Source: Flavilitoribacter nigricans DSM 23189 = NBRC 102662 (GTDB lineage: Bacteria > Bacteroidota > Bacteroidia > Chitinophagales > Saprospiraceae). Taken from it: DNA of 64,000 nt. The DNA is taken from assembly GCF_002646595.1 (NCBI RefSeq), contig NZ_PDUD01000005.1, positions 1-64,000 on the forward strand. The letters are read 5' to 3'. Shown here piece after piece: positions 55,910 to 64,000 of the stretch. Under the pieces are notes generated by a model, which saw only the letters and a list, made by a program, of their open reading frames with translations, had not been told where the DNA came from and ran no database searches. Within the stretch, counting starts at the first letter, position 1. The number at the start of each line of letters is the position of its first letter. The position numbers and the translations under genes were made by a program.

Positions 55910-57454
55910 TTAGCGCCGGGCCCGCTTAGCGACCCTATACACAGGGTTGGAGTAGTCGTCTTTTTCTCGAAAATATTTTCGCAAAAAGTCCATTGCGTTT
56001 TGGTGAAAAAACCGTTGGACAATTGCTTCTGCCGGTATCCGATTCTCTTTCAATTTTATTTTTTCCGACATTTCATGCGTGACAAAATAGCGGGCATGGA
56101 TCAGAAGGAATTGCGATAAATTCTGATAGTATTCGGCAGTAAAGCAGCCATCGATCGGATTGATAATACCGTCGAAGTCAGACCCTAGACTTTGGATATT
56201 CCAAGCGGGAAGCCCGGCCTGATCCAGTACTTGTGCGATGTGCTGAATTTGATTCCAAACCAATTTGGAAGAATAGAGCAATCTATACCGAGGATCAACC
56301 CTTTTAACCCGCCTTCTTTCCTGTTTGCTGGAAATTCTTTTTTCGTCCAATTGGATACCGAATATTCCACCGGAACGTTGAATGGCGAGAATTTCCGAAT
56401 CGAAGAAATTTATATCATCGGAGCAGAATTTCCGGTGTGGCTTTCCTGGAACGGCAGATAATTTATGCTGGCTATTTTCTTTATCATCGTAACCCGTCAC
56501 ACATCCGTGGCTAACAATAATGGGAATAGCATACTGATGCTTTTGGGCAATAAACTGATAATACTGCTTGCGAGCCTGTAAGCTCATATGTTTGACATCG
56601 ATCAATACCCGACGCCCCGTATTTTCATTCAATAAGAGATCAATGATCTTCCAACCCGCTGAAGTGATCCCCGTATTGAGGCCAGGCCTTTGATTGAGCA
56701 ACACACCGGCCATACCTAAACTCTTGGCGTGCCCGCAAATTTCATTTTTGAAATGATGAGCCAAAGTGATGAAGAAAGGTGGATATTCCCAGTCTTGCTT
56801 TACACTTCTTACTCTTTCCAAGATCTCATCCAACCGCTTCGGAAGGCAAAAGGGTGCAATTCCTGATCCGAAGCAGTGAGCACCTTCGATGGTATTAATG
56901 ACGGCAAGATTTTGGACCTGATGATCCTCGGAAGTCAGCAATGCTTCCATTTCCCGATAATTATTGACAAACTGATAACGGTAGCTTTTTCCATATATCT
57001 CCTTTACGTTACCCGAATGAGCCTTTTGGAATGCATACTCCTGCTGGAGATCATACCAATATCCGTCGTATGGGTCAGCAGGGAGTGCCTGGATAAAATT
57101 GATCCGGGGTTTACCGAATTGTGTAATCCCATCCAGTAAAGTATCAGCTAATGGTCCATCGCAATTCATGGGTACAGTAAATCCGTGTTCCAGTGGATAA
57201 AGGCTGGAAAAGACGACCCCAACATTACCCTGAAGGCTAGTGCGAACGTCCGCCTGCGTAAAGTGGGTCAGTCCGAATAATCCGTTAAGGTGCTTTTTGA
57301 GGTCCCTGGCCGTAGCCCGATCTGACCACCAGCTACTGTTCCTATGCCGGTAATGGTTTGAATTTTTGTAGGTCGGCCCGTCAGATTTGAAACTATGGGC
57401 GTAAGCCTTCATAAAGGGATGGCAATGCAGATCCAGGAATGTGTATTTTTCCAT
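55910..57454 (-). CDS. Peptidase M19-like (membrane dipeptidase family) amidohydrolase
   Basis: This 514-residue cytoplasmic protein starts at ATG 57454. A TTG 18 bp upstream is rejected. It shows the amidohydrolase metal motif DLHCHP (His10, His12), INTIEGAHCFG, a histidine in FFITLAHHFKNE, RVLIDVKHMS, PIIVSHGCVTGY and a late LGSDFDGI. This order matches the M19 (renal dipeptidase-like) branch of the amidohydrolase superfamily, though it is longer than the usual 350-400 residues and lacks a signal peptide. The substrate may be a dipeptide or a small amide. It ends in a terminator and follows the two-component regulator genes. Confidence 0.72.
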   Translation of the reverse strand: MEKYTFLDLHCHPFMKAYAHSFKSDGPTYKNSNHYRHRNSSWWSDRATARDLKKHLNGLFGLTHFTQADVRTSLQGNVGVVFSSLYPLEHGFTVPMNCDGPLADTLLDGITQFGKPRINFIQALPADPYDGYWYDLQQEYAFQKAHSGNVKEIYGKSYRYQFVNNYREMEALLTSEDHQVQNLAVINTIEGAHCFGSGIAPFCLPKRLDEILERVRSVKQDWEYPPFFITLAHHFKNEICGHAKSLGMAGVLLNQRPGLNTGITSAGWKIIDLLLNENTGRRVLIDVKHMSLQARKQYYQFIAQKHQYAIPIIVSHGCVTGYDDKENSQHKLSAVPGKPHRKFCSDDINFFDSEILAIQRSGGIFGIQLDEKRISSKQERRRVKRVDPRYRLLYSSKLVWNQIQHIAQVLDQAGLPAWNIQSLGSDFDGIINPIDGCFTAEYYQNLSQFLLIHARYFVTHEMSEKIKLKENRIPAEAIVQRFFHQNAMDFLRKYFREKDDYSNPVYRVAKRARR

Positions 57455-57612
57455 AATTAGGAGTTTGAGCAATTTTTGATTCCTGGAACAAAAATGCAGA
57501 AGAAGATACTAGGAGAAATACCCAAACCCTATTTCAACACTACCTAGTTTTTGAATAGTTTTAAGTAGCATAAGATGCTTGATTGGAGTAGTTTTATCTC
57601 TTTATACGAGAA

Positions 57613-57643
57613 ACGGGTTTTCAGCTGATAGCCGAAAACCCGT
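57613..57643 (-). terminator. Rho-independent terminator after response regulator
   Basis: ACGGGTTTTC and GAAAACCCGT (10 bp) flank an 11-base loop region just downstream, on the minus strand, of the regulator gene ending at 57667. A short T run follows. Confidence 0.75.
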
Positions 57644-57666
57644 ATGAACTTAAAATGGGTTTTGCT

Positions 57667-58335
57667 TTAGTCTGGAGCCCCTTTACGGTAGAATAGATAA
57701 TGAGCAGCGGCCTTAATGATCGCCTCCTGAGTATCAACATTAAGTTTACGTTTGATATTCTTGAGGAACACGGCCAGGGTGTCTTCTGAAATTTGCAGTT
57801 GAGCAGCCATACCAGCATGATCAAGGTTTTCACCCAGCAGCTGAATAAGCGCTAATTCACGAGGGGTTAATGTCAATAAATCTGCTCGTTCTTCAATTTG
57901 CCTATCATTTTCTGCATCCGGATAAGTGAAAAATTTTTTGCCCTCCCGGATCTGCTTAATGGCACTTTTTAAAGTCTCTACTGAGAAATGGTATTTGGAT
58001 AAAAATCCATCTGCGCCGGAACGCAAAGATCGTTGGACGGCCTCCGGATGATCTCTACTGGAAAAGGCAATGACCTTAATATGAGGGTATAATTTCTTCA
58101 CCTGTCTGGTCGTCTCCCAGCCATCCATAGGATGCATGATCATGTCCATTAAAATGAACTCAACGTATACCTTCTTGATTGAGTTTTCAATTTGTTTAAG
58201 CTTTTCCATTAATGCCGTTCCCGTCAGGGCGGTATCGATAACTTGAATGTCCGGGACTCCTTCCAGAATTTTTTCCACTATCCTTAAGATCGCCGGGGTA
58301 TCATCCACCAGGATCAGATTGGTCGTTGGATTCAT
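57667..58335 (-). CDS. NarL/LuxR-type response regulator
   Basis: This 222-residue protein has a receiver with acidic pair in LILVDDTPAI and phosphoacceptor Asp64 (FILMDMIMHPMDGWE). A LuxR-type HTH follows (LTLTPRELALIQLLGENLDH, then LQISEDTLAVFLKNIKRKLN, about 152-205). It is probably one of two outputs of the TPR histidine kinase at 59437-61311, with which it shares strand and order. A clear terminator follows it. Confidence 0.9.
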   Translation of the reverse strand: MNPTTNLILVDDTPAILRIVEKILEGVPDIQVIDTALTGTALMEKLKQIENSIKKVYVEFILMDMIMHPMDGWETTRQVKKLYPHIKVIAFSSRDHPEAVQRSLRSGADGFLSKYHFSVETLKSAIKQIREGKKFFTYPDAENDRQIEERADLLTLTPRELALIQLLGENLDHAGMAAQLQISEDTLAVFLKNIKRKLNVDTQEAIIKAAAHYLFYRKGAPD

Positions 58336-58727
58336 GCGTAGGTATTTTGGGGTTATAATACATTGGTTTGGTCTTCATATGGGGAAAGTTTATTTAGAGA
58401 ATAGTTTAACTTGAGGTTCAACCTTAAAGAGCAGCATTCCCGTGAGATAAGCCTCACTTTTCTGCAAATTGCCTATGTTTGATGGTTTGATGGCTGGATG
58501 GTCCCGACCCTTCGGGTACGGTCGCTACGCTCCAATTGATGGCTGTGACCGGGAAATGTTAACCATCAAACTATCCAACCATTTAAGCCATCGAACAATC
58601 GAGCCATTCAACATTCCCGGCATGGATTGTCTTCTAGTCCTTTTTCTTATTTGTCGACTAGAACCTCACGTTAGTTCAAGAACGCAGAGAAAGCGTCAAT
58701 AGTCGAGGAATAAAACAGCAGCTAATG
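58336..58727. other. Intergenic region with inverted octamer island
   Basis: 390 bp separating the two response regulator genes. It holds the octamer island at 58478-58620 and an 8-bp inverted repeat TTCTAGTC/GACTAGAA near 58632-58660. No gene was recognised. Confidence 0.5.
58478..58620. repeat. Octamer island H with units in both orientations
   Basis: A few GATGGTTT/GATGGCTG octamers on the plus strand are followed, after a short unique stretch, by the complementary AACCATCA/AGCCATCG units, so the island forms a loose inverted repeat around a GGTCGCTACGCTCC core. Confidence 0.7.
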
Positions 58728-59426
58728 CTATTCCTCCTCAAATGTTTCCAGTTCATCGCCCTGCAGGAGTCCCCATTGAGCTACCTTATAACCTAAACTT
58801 GCGTCATTGGTCACTCCGAACTCCTCCAGTTTACGCTTTATATTTTGTTTATGTTTATGAACTGTCTGGACACTGTAGGCGTCCTTATTATTGATTTTTT
58901 TCATAAAGTAAGCAATTTCCTTGGACCGAAAGCCTTGGATCATCAATGCAATAACCTGCAGTTCTGCCCGGGAGGATTTGAATTTTTCTTTCACTTTTTC
59001 AGCTTCACTTTCAATTGGTCTCTGGGGAGGAAGCCTTAAAATTTTAACCCTGGGATCAGTATGAATTTTTAAGATGATCTCGCATAGTTCATTAAAGTGG
59101 TTGCCTAGCTTGAAAATGTAAGCATTCGCTCCTACTTCTACCGTTTTCAGGGCGAAATGGTAGTCTAGCTTACCGCTTACAATGACTATATTTAAAGTCG
59201 GATCCTCCTTTTTCAGATCGGCAATTAATTTCAAGAAACTACTATAAGGTTTAAAGATATCCAGCAGCAATATATCCACACTTCCTTTTCTCAGACGATT
59301 GGAAAGTTCTTCCGGATTGCGGGCCTTCCCCACAACCGTCATATCCGGCTGGTGCATAATGCTTTTCTGTAACAGATCGGCCAGCATGATATTATCCTCT
59401 GCAATAAAAACTCTAATCTTACTCAT
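58728..59426 (-). CDS. NarL/LuxR-type response regulator, cognate to adjacent kinase
   Basis: This 232-residue protein starts at ATG 59426, 10 bp after the kinase stop; a TTG three codons earlier is rejected. The receiver has VFIAEDNIML and phosphoacceptor Asp56 (ILLLDIFKP). The HTH part reads SSRAELQVIALMIQGFRSKE and then TVHKHKQNIKRKLEEFGV, with a short insertion (KKINNKDAYS) in the turn. This is the primary partner of the TPR kinase by position. Confidence 0.9.
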   Translation of the reverse strand: MSKIRVFIAEDNIMLADLLQKSIMHQPDMTVVGKARNPEELSNRLRKGSVDILLLDIFKPYSSFLKLIADLKKEDPTLNIVIVSGKLDYHFALKTVEVGANAYIFKLGNHFNELCEIILKIHTDPRVKILRLPPQRPIESEAEKVKEKFKSSRAELQVIALMIQGFRSKEIAYFMKKINNKDAYSVQTVHKHKQNIKRKLEEFGVTNDASLGYKVAQWGLLQGDELETFEEE

Positions 59427-59436
59427 TGCTTTCAAT

Positions 59437-61311
59437 TTAAATGATCAATGGTATCGTTATCGCAATAACGGTGCCCTTATCTCCGGAATTGACGTTCAAT
59501 ACACCAGCTGCATTATCCACCAGTTTTTTCACTATTTTCAGGCCGGAGCCTTCGTGTACGATTTTGGGATCGAACCCGCATCCATCATCTTCAATAAGCA
59601 CACTCAATTCGTTTTTCCAAATATTGAGCTGGCAATTGATCTGCTCGGCATTTGCATGTTTGAGGGCATTATAAGTACAGTTGTTGATTATTTGGTACAA
59701 GCTAATACCCAAGCCTATCGGTACTTCAAGAGGAAGTTTGCCATTGATGCCCTGAGTTGAAAAGCTTACTTTAGGCACTTCAATTGCCCTTTTGATATCA
59801 TGGAAAAGATTCCTGATCAGGACCAGCCAATTGAAATCCTGTCTTTCCAGAAGTTGATCTACATTCCGGGCGACATCCTTTACCTTATCCAGTTCACTAA
59901 TGATTTCAATAAATACGGTCAAGTCTACCTGATCCTTATCCAGCTTGTCGATCGCGGTTTTCAACCGCTCATTGAGAAACCAAATTCTACCCGCAATTTC
60001 ATTATGCACTTCATGACTCAATTTTTCAATAGCTTCTTTTTGCAATTTTGCCTGATCCAGGATTGACTTTTCCTGGCTCAAGCGCAATTTTTGTTCGAGG
60101 TCAGTAGCGGTTTTCTCCTTCTCAAGTTTTTGCTTCTTAAGTTCAGCAATTTCTTCATTCTTTTTCGACGTCTCCAGTTCATGCATCATGCTCAGCCTGA
60201 ACTGCTGCTGATCCCGTTCCAGGAGTTTTCTTTTATTCCGTAATCTGATAATATAAATGAATCCCAAGAGCAAGCATGACAAAAAAACCGAACTTGCAGA
60301 AGTGATCTGAAAGACGCGCTTCTTTCGCTCTTCTTCCAGCGCATTAATACTTTTATTGAGGAAATCCAGATAAGTTTCATCCAGAATACTCTTGCCGGAA
60401 CGATTGAATACCTGAATAGCCAGCTGGTACTGTTCCCGGGCTTCCTTGATATCTGATCTGGCGATAGCAATTTTACTGAGATTGAAGAAGGCGTCCAATT
60501 CCAGTCTGGGATCATTCACTTCTCTGGCGTATTGTAAGGAAGTGTCAAAATAAGGCGTAGCCAGATCGTACTGCTGGGCGGTGTAATGGATGGCGCCTAA
60601 AAGGTTATAGGCTCTCGCCTGGCCAAAGGAGCTATTGACTGCCCGGTATTGTTGAATGGCGTCCGATAGATAAGCTTTGGCTTGCAGCATGCTATCCTGC
60701 CGATAATAAAGATCGGCCAGATTATAAGCGCAGACCCCATCTTTATAAGTATCACGCTCCCTTAGAAAATACGCTCTGGCACGCAGCAGGGTTTCTTTGG
60801 CAAGTTCGATCTGACCGATGTAGCGATATCCATTAGCGAGTGAAATAGCAGAAGTATACAGATTGTATTCATCTCCCTCTTTTTCAAAGATGTCAACTGA
60901 TTGCCGGGCATATTTAACCTGGCTGTAGTATTCGCCCTTATTGCCTTCTAAAATAGCAATGTACCGGAGTACCATAGCCTGCCAATAATCCCTATCGTCG
61001 TCCGGAACTTTCTGAAACAGATCCAAAGCAATTTGATAATCCAGGAATGCATCCAGCCATTGTCCCCGCAGGTCTTTAGCAAAAGCCGTGACAAATTGTA
61101 ACCTGGCACCTGCAAGGGGGCAAGCATTGATTTCTTTTTCTGCAGCGAGCTGGTCAAGCAAGGAATCAGCTTGCATACTATTCCCGGCCATTAACAAGCT
61201 ATCCACAAATTCAATGCTATCAATATATTGGCGGCAATCGAGGGGAGTAGATTGGGCCATCACCGTGTTAACTGCGAAGAGGAGAGCGAGAAATAGCAGC
61301 GACTTCCTCAT
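59437..61311 (-). CDS. TPR-containing sensor histidine kinase
   Basis: This 624-residue protein has a signal peptide (MRKSLLFLALLFAVNTVMAQ), periplasmic TPR-like repeats (about 30-320: YFLRERDTYKDGVCAYNLAD, FGQARAYNLLGAIHYTAQQY), a membrane span (VFLSCLLLGFIYIIRL, near 335-355), a coiled coil, an H-box LSHEVHNEIAGRI (His near 433) and a HATPase domain (YQIINNCTYNALKHANAEQI, EDDGCGFD, GSGLKIVKKLVD). This is the typical Bacteroidota TPR-kinase that signals to LuxR-type regulators, two of which follow on the same strand. Confidence 0.9.
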   Translation of the reverse strand: MRKSLLFLALLFAVNTVMAQSTPLDCRQYIDSIEFVDSLLMAGNSMQADSLLDQLAAEKEINACPLAGARLQFVTAFAKDLRGQWLDAFLDYQIALDLFQKVPDDDRDYWQAMVLRYIAILEGNKGEYYSQVKYARQSVDIFEKEGDEYNLYTSAISLANGYRYIGQIELAKETLLRARAYFLRERDTYKDGVCAYNLADLYYRQDSMLQAKAYLSDAIQQYRAVNSSFGQARAYNLLGAIHYTAQQYDLATPYFDTSLQYAREVNDPRLELDAFFNLSKIAIARSDIKEAREQYQLAIQVFNRSGKSILDETYLDFLNKSINALEEERKKRVFQITSASSVFLSCLLLGFIYIIRLRNKRKLLERDQQQFRLSMMHELETSKKNEEIAELKKQKLEKEKTATDLEQKLRLSQEKSILDQAKLQKEAIEKLSHEVHNEIAGRIWFLNERLKTAIDKLDKDQVDLTVFIEIISELDKVKDVARNVDQLLERQDFNWLVLIRNLFHDIKRAIEVPKVSFSTQGINGKLPLEVPIGLGISLYQIINNCTYNALKHANAEQINCQLNIWKNELSVLIEDDGCGFDPKIVHEGSGLKIVKKLVDNAAGVLNVNSGDKGTVIAITIPLII

Positions 61312-61384
61312 ACTGGGTTTGTTTTTTGAAGAGCGTTTGGAAGGACCGGCAGTGGTGATGAACCCCTGCCGGATCTTGACTTAA

Positions 61385-61690
61385 TTATTTGTGTGGGTTA
61401 TCTGGACCGGTCTTTGCATTTTTATCACCTCCCGTTGTTTCGTTTTCGTCTTCCGCAGCGGGTAAGCCCTTACTGGTTGAAGCAGGTTTTTCCTTTTTTT
61501 CCTGCTTTTTAGGAGTAATTACACCTTCCTCCAGTTTAGGCGCTGCAAATCTGAAGATTTGCTCCAGCCTAAATACATGTGGGAGAAGGAGAAAAATAGT
61601 TTGCAGCCCTCCCATAGAGTCAACACCTACCGTTTGCACAGCAGAGAGCTTGAAGGGATTCACTTCCATTTGAACGACATAGTTTCTCAT
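61385..61690 (-). CDS. Small protein of unknown function upstream of TPR kinase
   Basis: This 101-residue protein has an N-terminal half with a mildly hydrophobic helix region (GGLQTIFLLLPHVFRLEQIF) and a charged, disordered C-terminal half (KKQEKKEKPASTSK, then GGDKNAKTGPDNPHK). No family was recognised. It lies 73 bp before the kinase start on the same strand, so it may be co-transcribed with it. Confidence 0.45.
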   Translation of the reverse strand: MRNYVVQMEVNPFKLSAVQTVGVDSMGGLQTIFLLLPHVFRLEQIFRFAAPKLEEGVITPKKQEKKEKPASTSKGLPAAEDENETTGGDKNAKTGPDNPHK

Positions 61691-61913
61691 GATAATTGAG
61701 GTTTATTGATGGTGAATGGAGGGATTATTTATTTATTTTTTCTCTTTTCTGTAACTCGTTTTTCTTTATCGATTACAAAGATGGGACATTGATAATTAGC
61801 AAGAGTACCAAAATCTTACGCTATCACTACCTATTTTTAGGTAGTGGAATAGGATTGATGATTGAATTAAAGATAACAATAATTTGAAGCTTGCTGCAAC
61901 CAAAAACCGGCAA

Positions 61914-64000
61914 CTAACCCTGCCCCCCGAACCGATACAACAAATCACTTACCGCCAGGTGGATCCCATTATTCATTCTGGTCTTTGTTTCGTAATCGAT
62001 GATACCACCTTGGAAATCCCGTTCCAGGCTATTGACCCGGCCCAATAAGACGATGACCTCTTTTTCCAGAGCCGGGTTATTTACGACTTCTATTTCCAGT
62101 TCATCCAACAATTGCCGGGTGTGGCCGGAGGATAGTACATTTTTATAGTGACGTAATTTCTCCCCGGCATCCATCGAAACGGGGGTACTGGGGCGGTATA
62201 AAGGCAAAAACTTTTTAAGCTTAACCCGTTCAATACCGAAGGCAGCCAATTGGCCGGAATTCACGGCCTGCAGGAGTTGGTTAGCTTCCGTTTCATCCAT
62301 CTCCACCGTCAGTAAGACACTGCCCTTTTCCTTAAGCAGGATGCTGATCTTTTCCGACAGGCCCAGCTCTTCCTCCAATTGCGCAATGAGCTGGAGGATC
62401 GCCTCGTTGGAAAAGGTGTCGTAATCTCCCGACAGCTCCAGCTCTATTTGCTGTTTCTGCTTGTAAACGGGTGCCGGCTCAGCGGCCAGCGCGGTTGGTT
62501 GTTGCGGTAGATTTTTAATCAGGCTCTCCCCGGGAGATACCTGGATATCATCGGCTGTAGGGTCCCCCATGCCTTCGTCGAATACTTTGACAAACTCCAC
62601 GATCTTATCCGAAATGCGTTCTTCGGCGGCTTCGCTTTCAAAAAAGCCGGGCGGTTCGAGCTGCATGGCTTCGATAACACTGGGCAGGGGCCGTTTGCCG
62701 GTGTAGATGAAATCCTTGATCGCCATCAACAGCTTATTCGCGTTGAGCTTTTCGGTTTTTGCCAGGTCCTCAAAGGCGATCTGCTTTTCCTCCGTCCAGA
62801 AGGTGTCGAATGCCGCCGGAATATCTTCCGCATCTTTGATATGGGGCATATGCCGATCGATAAATTTCTGGATGAGCTCTTTTTTGCTGTGCAGTTCGAC
62901 CTCACCGCCCAGCAAGTCGTCAATTTCTTTCCGCTTTTTGGCCTGATCTCGCTTTTTCGTATTGTGCAGATCTCCTAATAATTTCAGGATATAGGCCACA
63001 TTGATCTCCACCCGCTGGATCAGTTCGATCTCAAAATCCAGATCATTGAGGATGGACTCTTTCTGTTTACTGCGATCTTCCCGGACCTTGCGGTAGAGGT
63101 CGAGGTATTTGCTCTTGTAATCGGCGAATTCCTGGGGATCGATGCCGAGTTCCTCGGCGTCAAATTCATCGAAACCCGACATGATGTTATTCAGGCGGAC
63201 CAGTTCCCGAAAAGCCTTAATGAATGCCGCTTCATCGTTTTCGGTTTCCAGTTCGTCGACACTGGTGATGTCGGGTACAATTGCTTTCAGATTTTCGACG
63301 GCCTCGGCAAACTCACCCAGATAATGGGTGTAGGGCTCTAAAAGGATTTCCTCGACCGGCGTTTTATTGGAGAACATCTTGATGGCCTCATCCGTAGCCG
63401 ACCGCAAATTGCGGAAGCAGTAGATGATCCCGTGGTGTTTTTTGGTATTGATGATGCGATTGGTCCTCGAAAAGGCCTGGATCAAACCGTGTTGCTTCAG
63501 GTTTTTATCCACGTACATCGTATTGATCTTCTTGGCGTCAAAACCCGTCAAGAACATATTGACCACCAGTAAAATATCAATCCGATGCGGATGATAGACG
63601 GAAGCAAATTTGTCCTTTTCCCGATTCTTCAGCTTTTGACCAATGTCCTTATAATAATCATAGAACAGCTTGCTGTCTTTGGTCGAAAATTTCGTTTTAA
63701 ACATTTCGTTGTAATCCGCGATATAGGATTCCAACTTATCCCGGCTGTGCGTATTCACCCGCCTACTTTCATCAAACGCCTCCATCGAATCGGGGATATT
63801 ACCCTCTTCCACATCGGTGTCCTCCTCATTGGTGCGGTAGGAAAAGATGGTAACGATCCTCAGATCGTGTTCTCCCCTTAGCTTTTTGGCCTGAAAGAGG
63901 TCGTAATACTTCATCAGGATATCAATACTACTGACGCAAAAAATGGCCGAGAAGGTCCGGTCCCGCGTTTTGCTGTCGTGGTGCCGAATGATAAAATCCG
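61914..64000 (-). CDS. hsdR: Type I restriction HsdR (partial) with C-terminal adaptor domains
   Basis: The frame is open at the right edge, so only the C-terminal ~694 residues are seen. RTFSAIFCVSSIDILMKYYD, HPHRIDILLVVNMFLTGFDA and LIQAFSRTNRIINTKKHHG match the second helicase domain of the type I R subunit, which moves DNA for cleavage. After the usual helical C-terminus come two extra modules. The first (about 62200-62470) is a compact alpha-beta domain (QIELELSGDYDTF, KGSVLLTVEMDE, FGIERVKLKKF). The second is an EAD11-like helical domain (61917-62180: LLDELEIEVVNNPALEKEVI, LLGRVNSLERDFQGGIIDYE). hsdM and hsdS would lie beyond the edge. The tail is not part of classical HsdR. Confidence 0.88.
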   Translation of the reverse strand, partial: DFIIRHHDSKTRDRTFSAIFCVSSIDILMKYYDLFQAKKLRGEHDLRIVTIFSYRTNEEDTDVEEGNIPDSMEAFDESRRVNTHSRDKLESYIADYNEMFKTKFSTKDSKLFYDYYKDIGQKLKNREKDKFASVYHPHRIDILLVVNMFLTGFDAKKINTMYVDKNLKQHGLIQAFSRTNRIINTKKHHGIIYCFRNLRSATDEAIKMFSNKTPVEEILLEPYTHYLGEFAEAVENLKAIVPDITSVDELETENDEAAFIKAFRELVRLNNIMSGFDEFDAEELGIDPQEFADYKSKYLDLYRKVREDRSKQKESILNDLDFEIELIQRVEINVAYILKLLGDLHNTKKRDQAKKRKEIDDLLGGEVELHSKKELIQKFIDRHMPHIKDAEDIPAAFDTFWTEEKQIAFEDLAKTEKLNANKLLMAIKDFIYTGKRPLPSVIEAMQLEPPGFFESEAAEERISDKIVEFVKVFDEGMGDPTADDIQVSPGESLIKNLPQQPTALAAEPAPVYKQKQQIELELSGDYDTFSNEAILQLIAQLEEELGLSEKISILLKEKGSVLLTVEMDETEANQLLQAVNSGQLAAFGIERVKLKKFLPLYRPSTPVSMDAGEKLRHYKNVLSSGHTRQLLDELEIEVVNNPALEKEVIVLLGRVNSLERDFQGGIIDYETKTRMNNGIHLAVSDLLYRFGGQG

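Noticed and set aside
58469-58702. 77-codon plus-strand frame
   Set aside because: It translates the octamer island and its flanks and is flanked by minus-strand genes; no family features.

Overview
The window looks like part of a large low-copy plasmid or chromid of a Bacteroidota bacterium, most likely of the Saprospiria (Lewinella/Haliscomenobacter type). This placement rests on a type IX secretion (T9SS) C-terminal sorting domain, SprB-type repeats, MopE-like and delta-60/SBBP propeller repeats, LytS/LytTR-type sensor and regulator pairs, FN3/LRR/LamG surface mosaics, and few Shine-Dalgarno sequences before the genes. The plasmid reading rests on a complete replicon core at 17.6-22 kb: palindrome-rich DNA, a ParA ATPase, a small basic ParB-like partner, an array of 17 direct iterons phased mostly at 21 bp, and a Rep_3-type initiator, followed by a KilA-N protein. 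No rRNA, tRNA or CRISPR array was seen.

Layout. (1) 0-6 kb: a transposase-like fragment, a cysteine-less thioredoxin-fold protein, and a tightly overlapping four-gene operon. The operon begins with an EAD11-type effector-associated domain protein. It continues with three related proteins that share an N-terminal G-[DN]-T-H-I hairpin module; two of them carry nine or so kinesin-light-chain-like TPRs. (2) 6-8 kb (minus): a DUF433 protein, a lipoprotein and an exported redoxin. (3) 8.8-14.9 kb: a three-gene unit encoding a double-receiver response regulator, a 1211-residue GNAT-histidine kinase fusion, and a 240-residue protein of unknown function. (4) 15-16.6 kb: two exported proteins behind a duplicated 103-bp leader. 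(5) 17.6-23 kb: partition, origin, Rep and KilA-N. (6) 23-29 kb: a TolC-like half protein, a DUF457 membrane protein, a four-helix-bundle protein, a tyrosine recombinase-AAA ATPase-membrane fusion, and a lipoprotein. (7) 29.9-37.4 kb: a propeller/sulfatase pair and a LytS-type kinase with its LytTR regulator. (8) 38-51.8 kb: an RHS protein with SLH-like repeats and a giant T9SS surface mosaic. (9) 51.9-61.7 kb (minus): a propeller protein, a DUF2589 operon, an M19-like amidohydrolase, and a TPR histidine kinase with two LuxR-type regulators. (10) 61.9 kb to the right edge (minus): the C-terminal two thirds of a type I restriction HsdR whose tail carries two extra adaptor-like domains, the last again EAD11-like.

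How the parts may work together. The strongest candidates for undescribed biology are: the EAD11/hairpin/TPR operon at the left edge together with the EAD11-tailed HsdR at the right edge, since EADs are thought to recruit partners by like-with-like contacts; the receiver/GNAT-kinase triad, which resembles a cytoplasmic two-component conflict or stress system; the recombinase-AAA-membrane fusion beside a 14-bp inverted repeat; and the DUF2589 operon. An octamer tandem repeat family (GATGGTTT/GATGGCTG) punctuates many gene borders and in places is translated into the N-termini of exported proteins.
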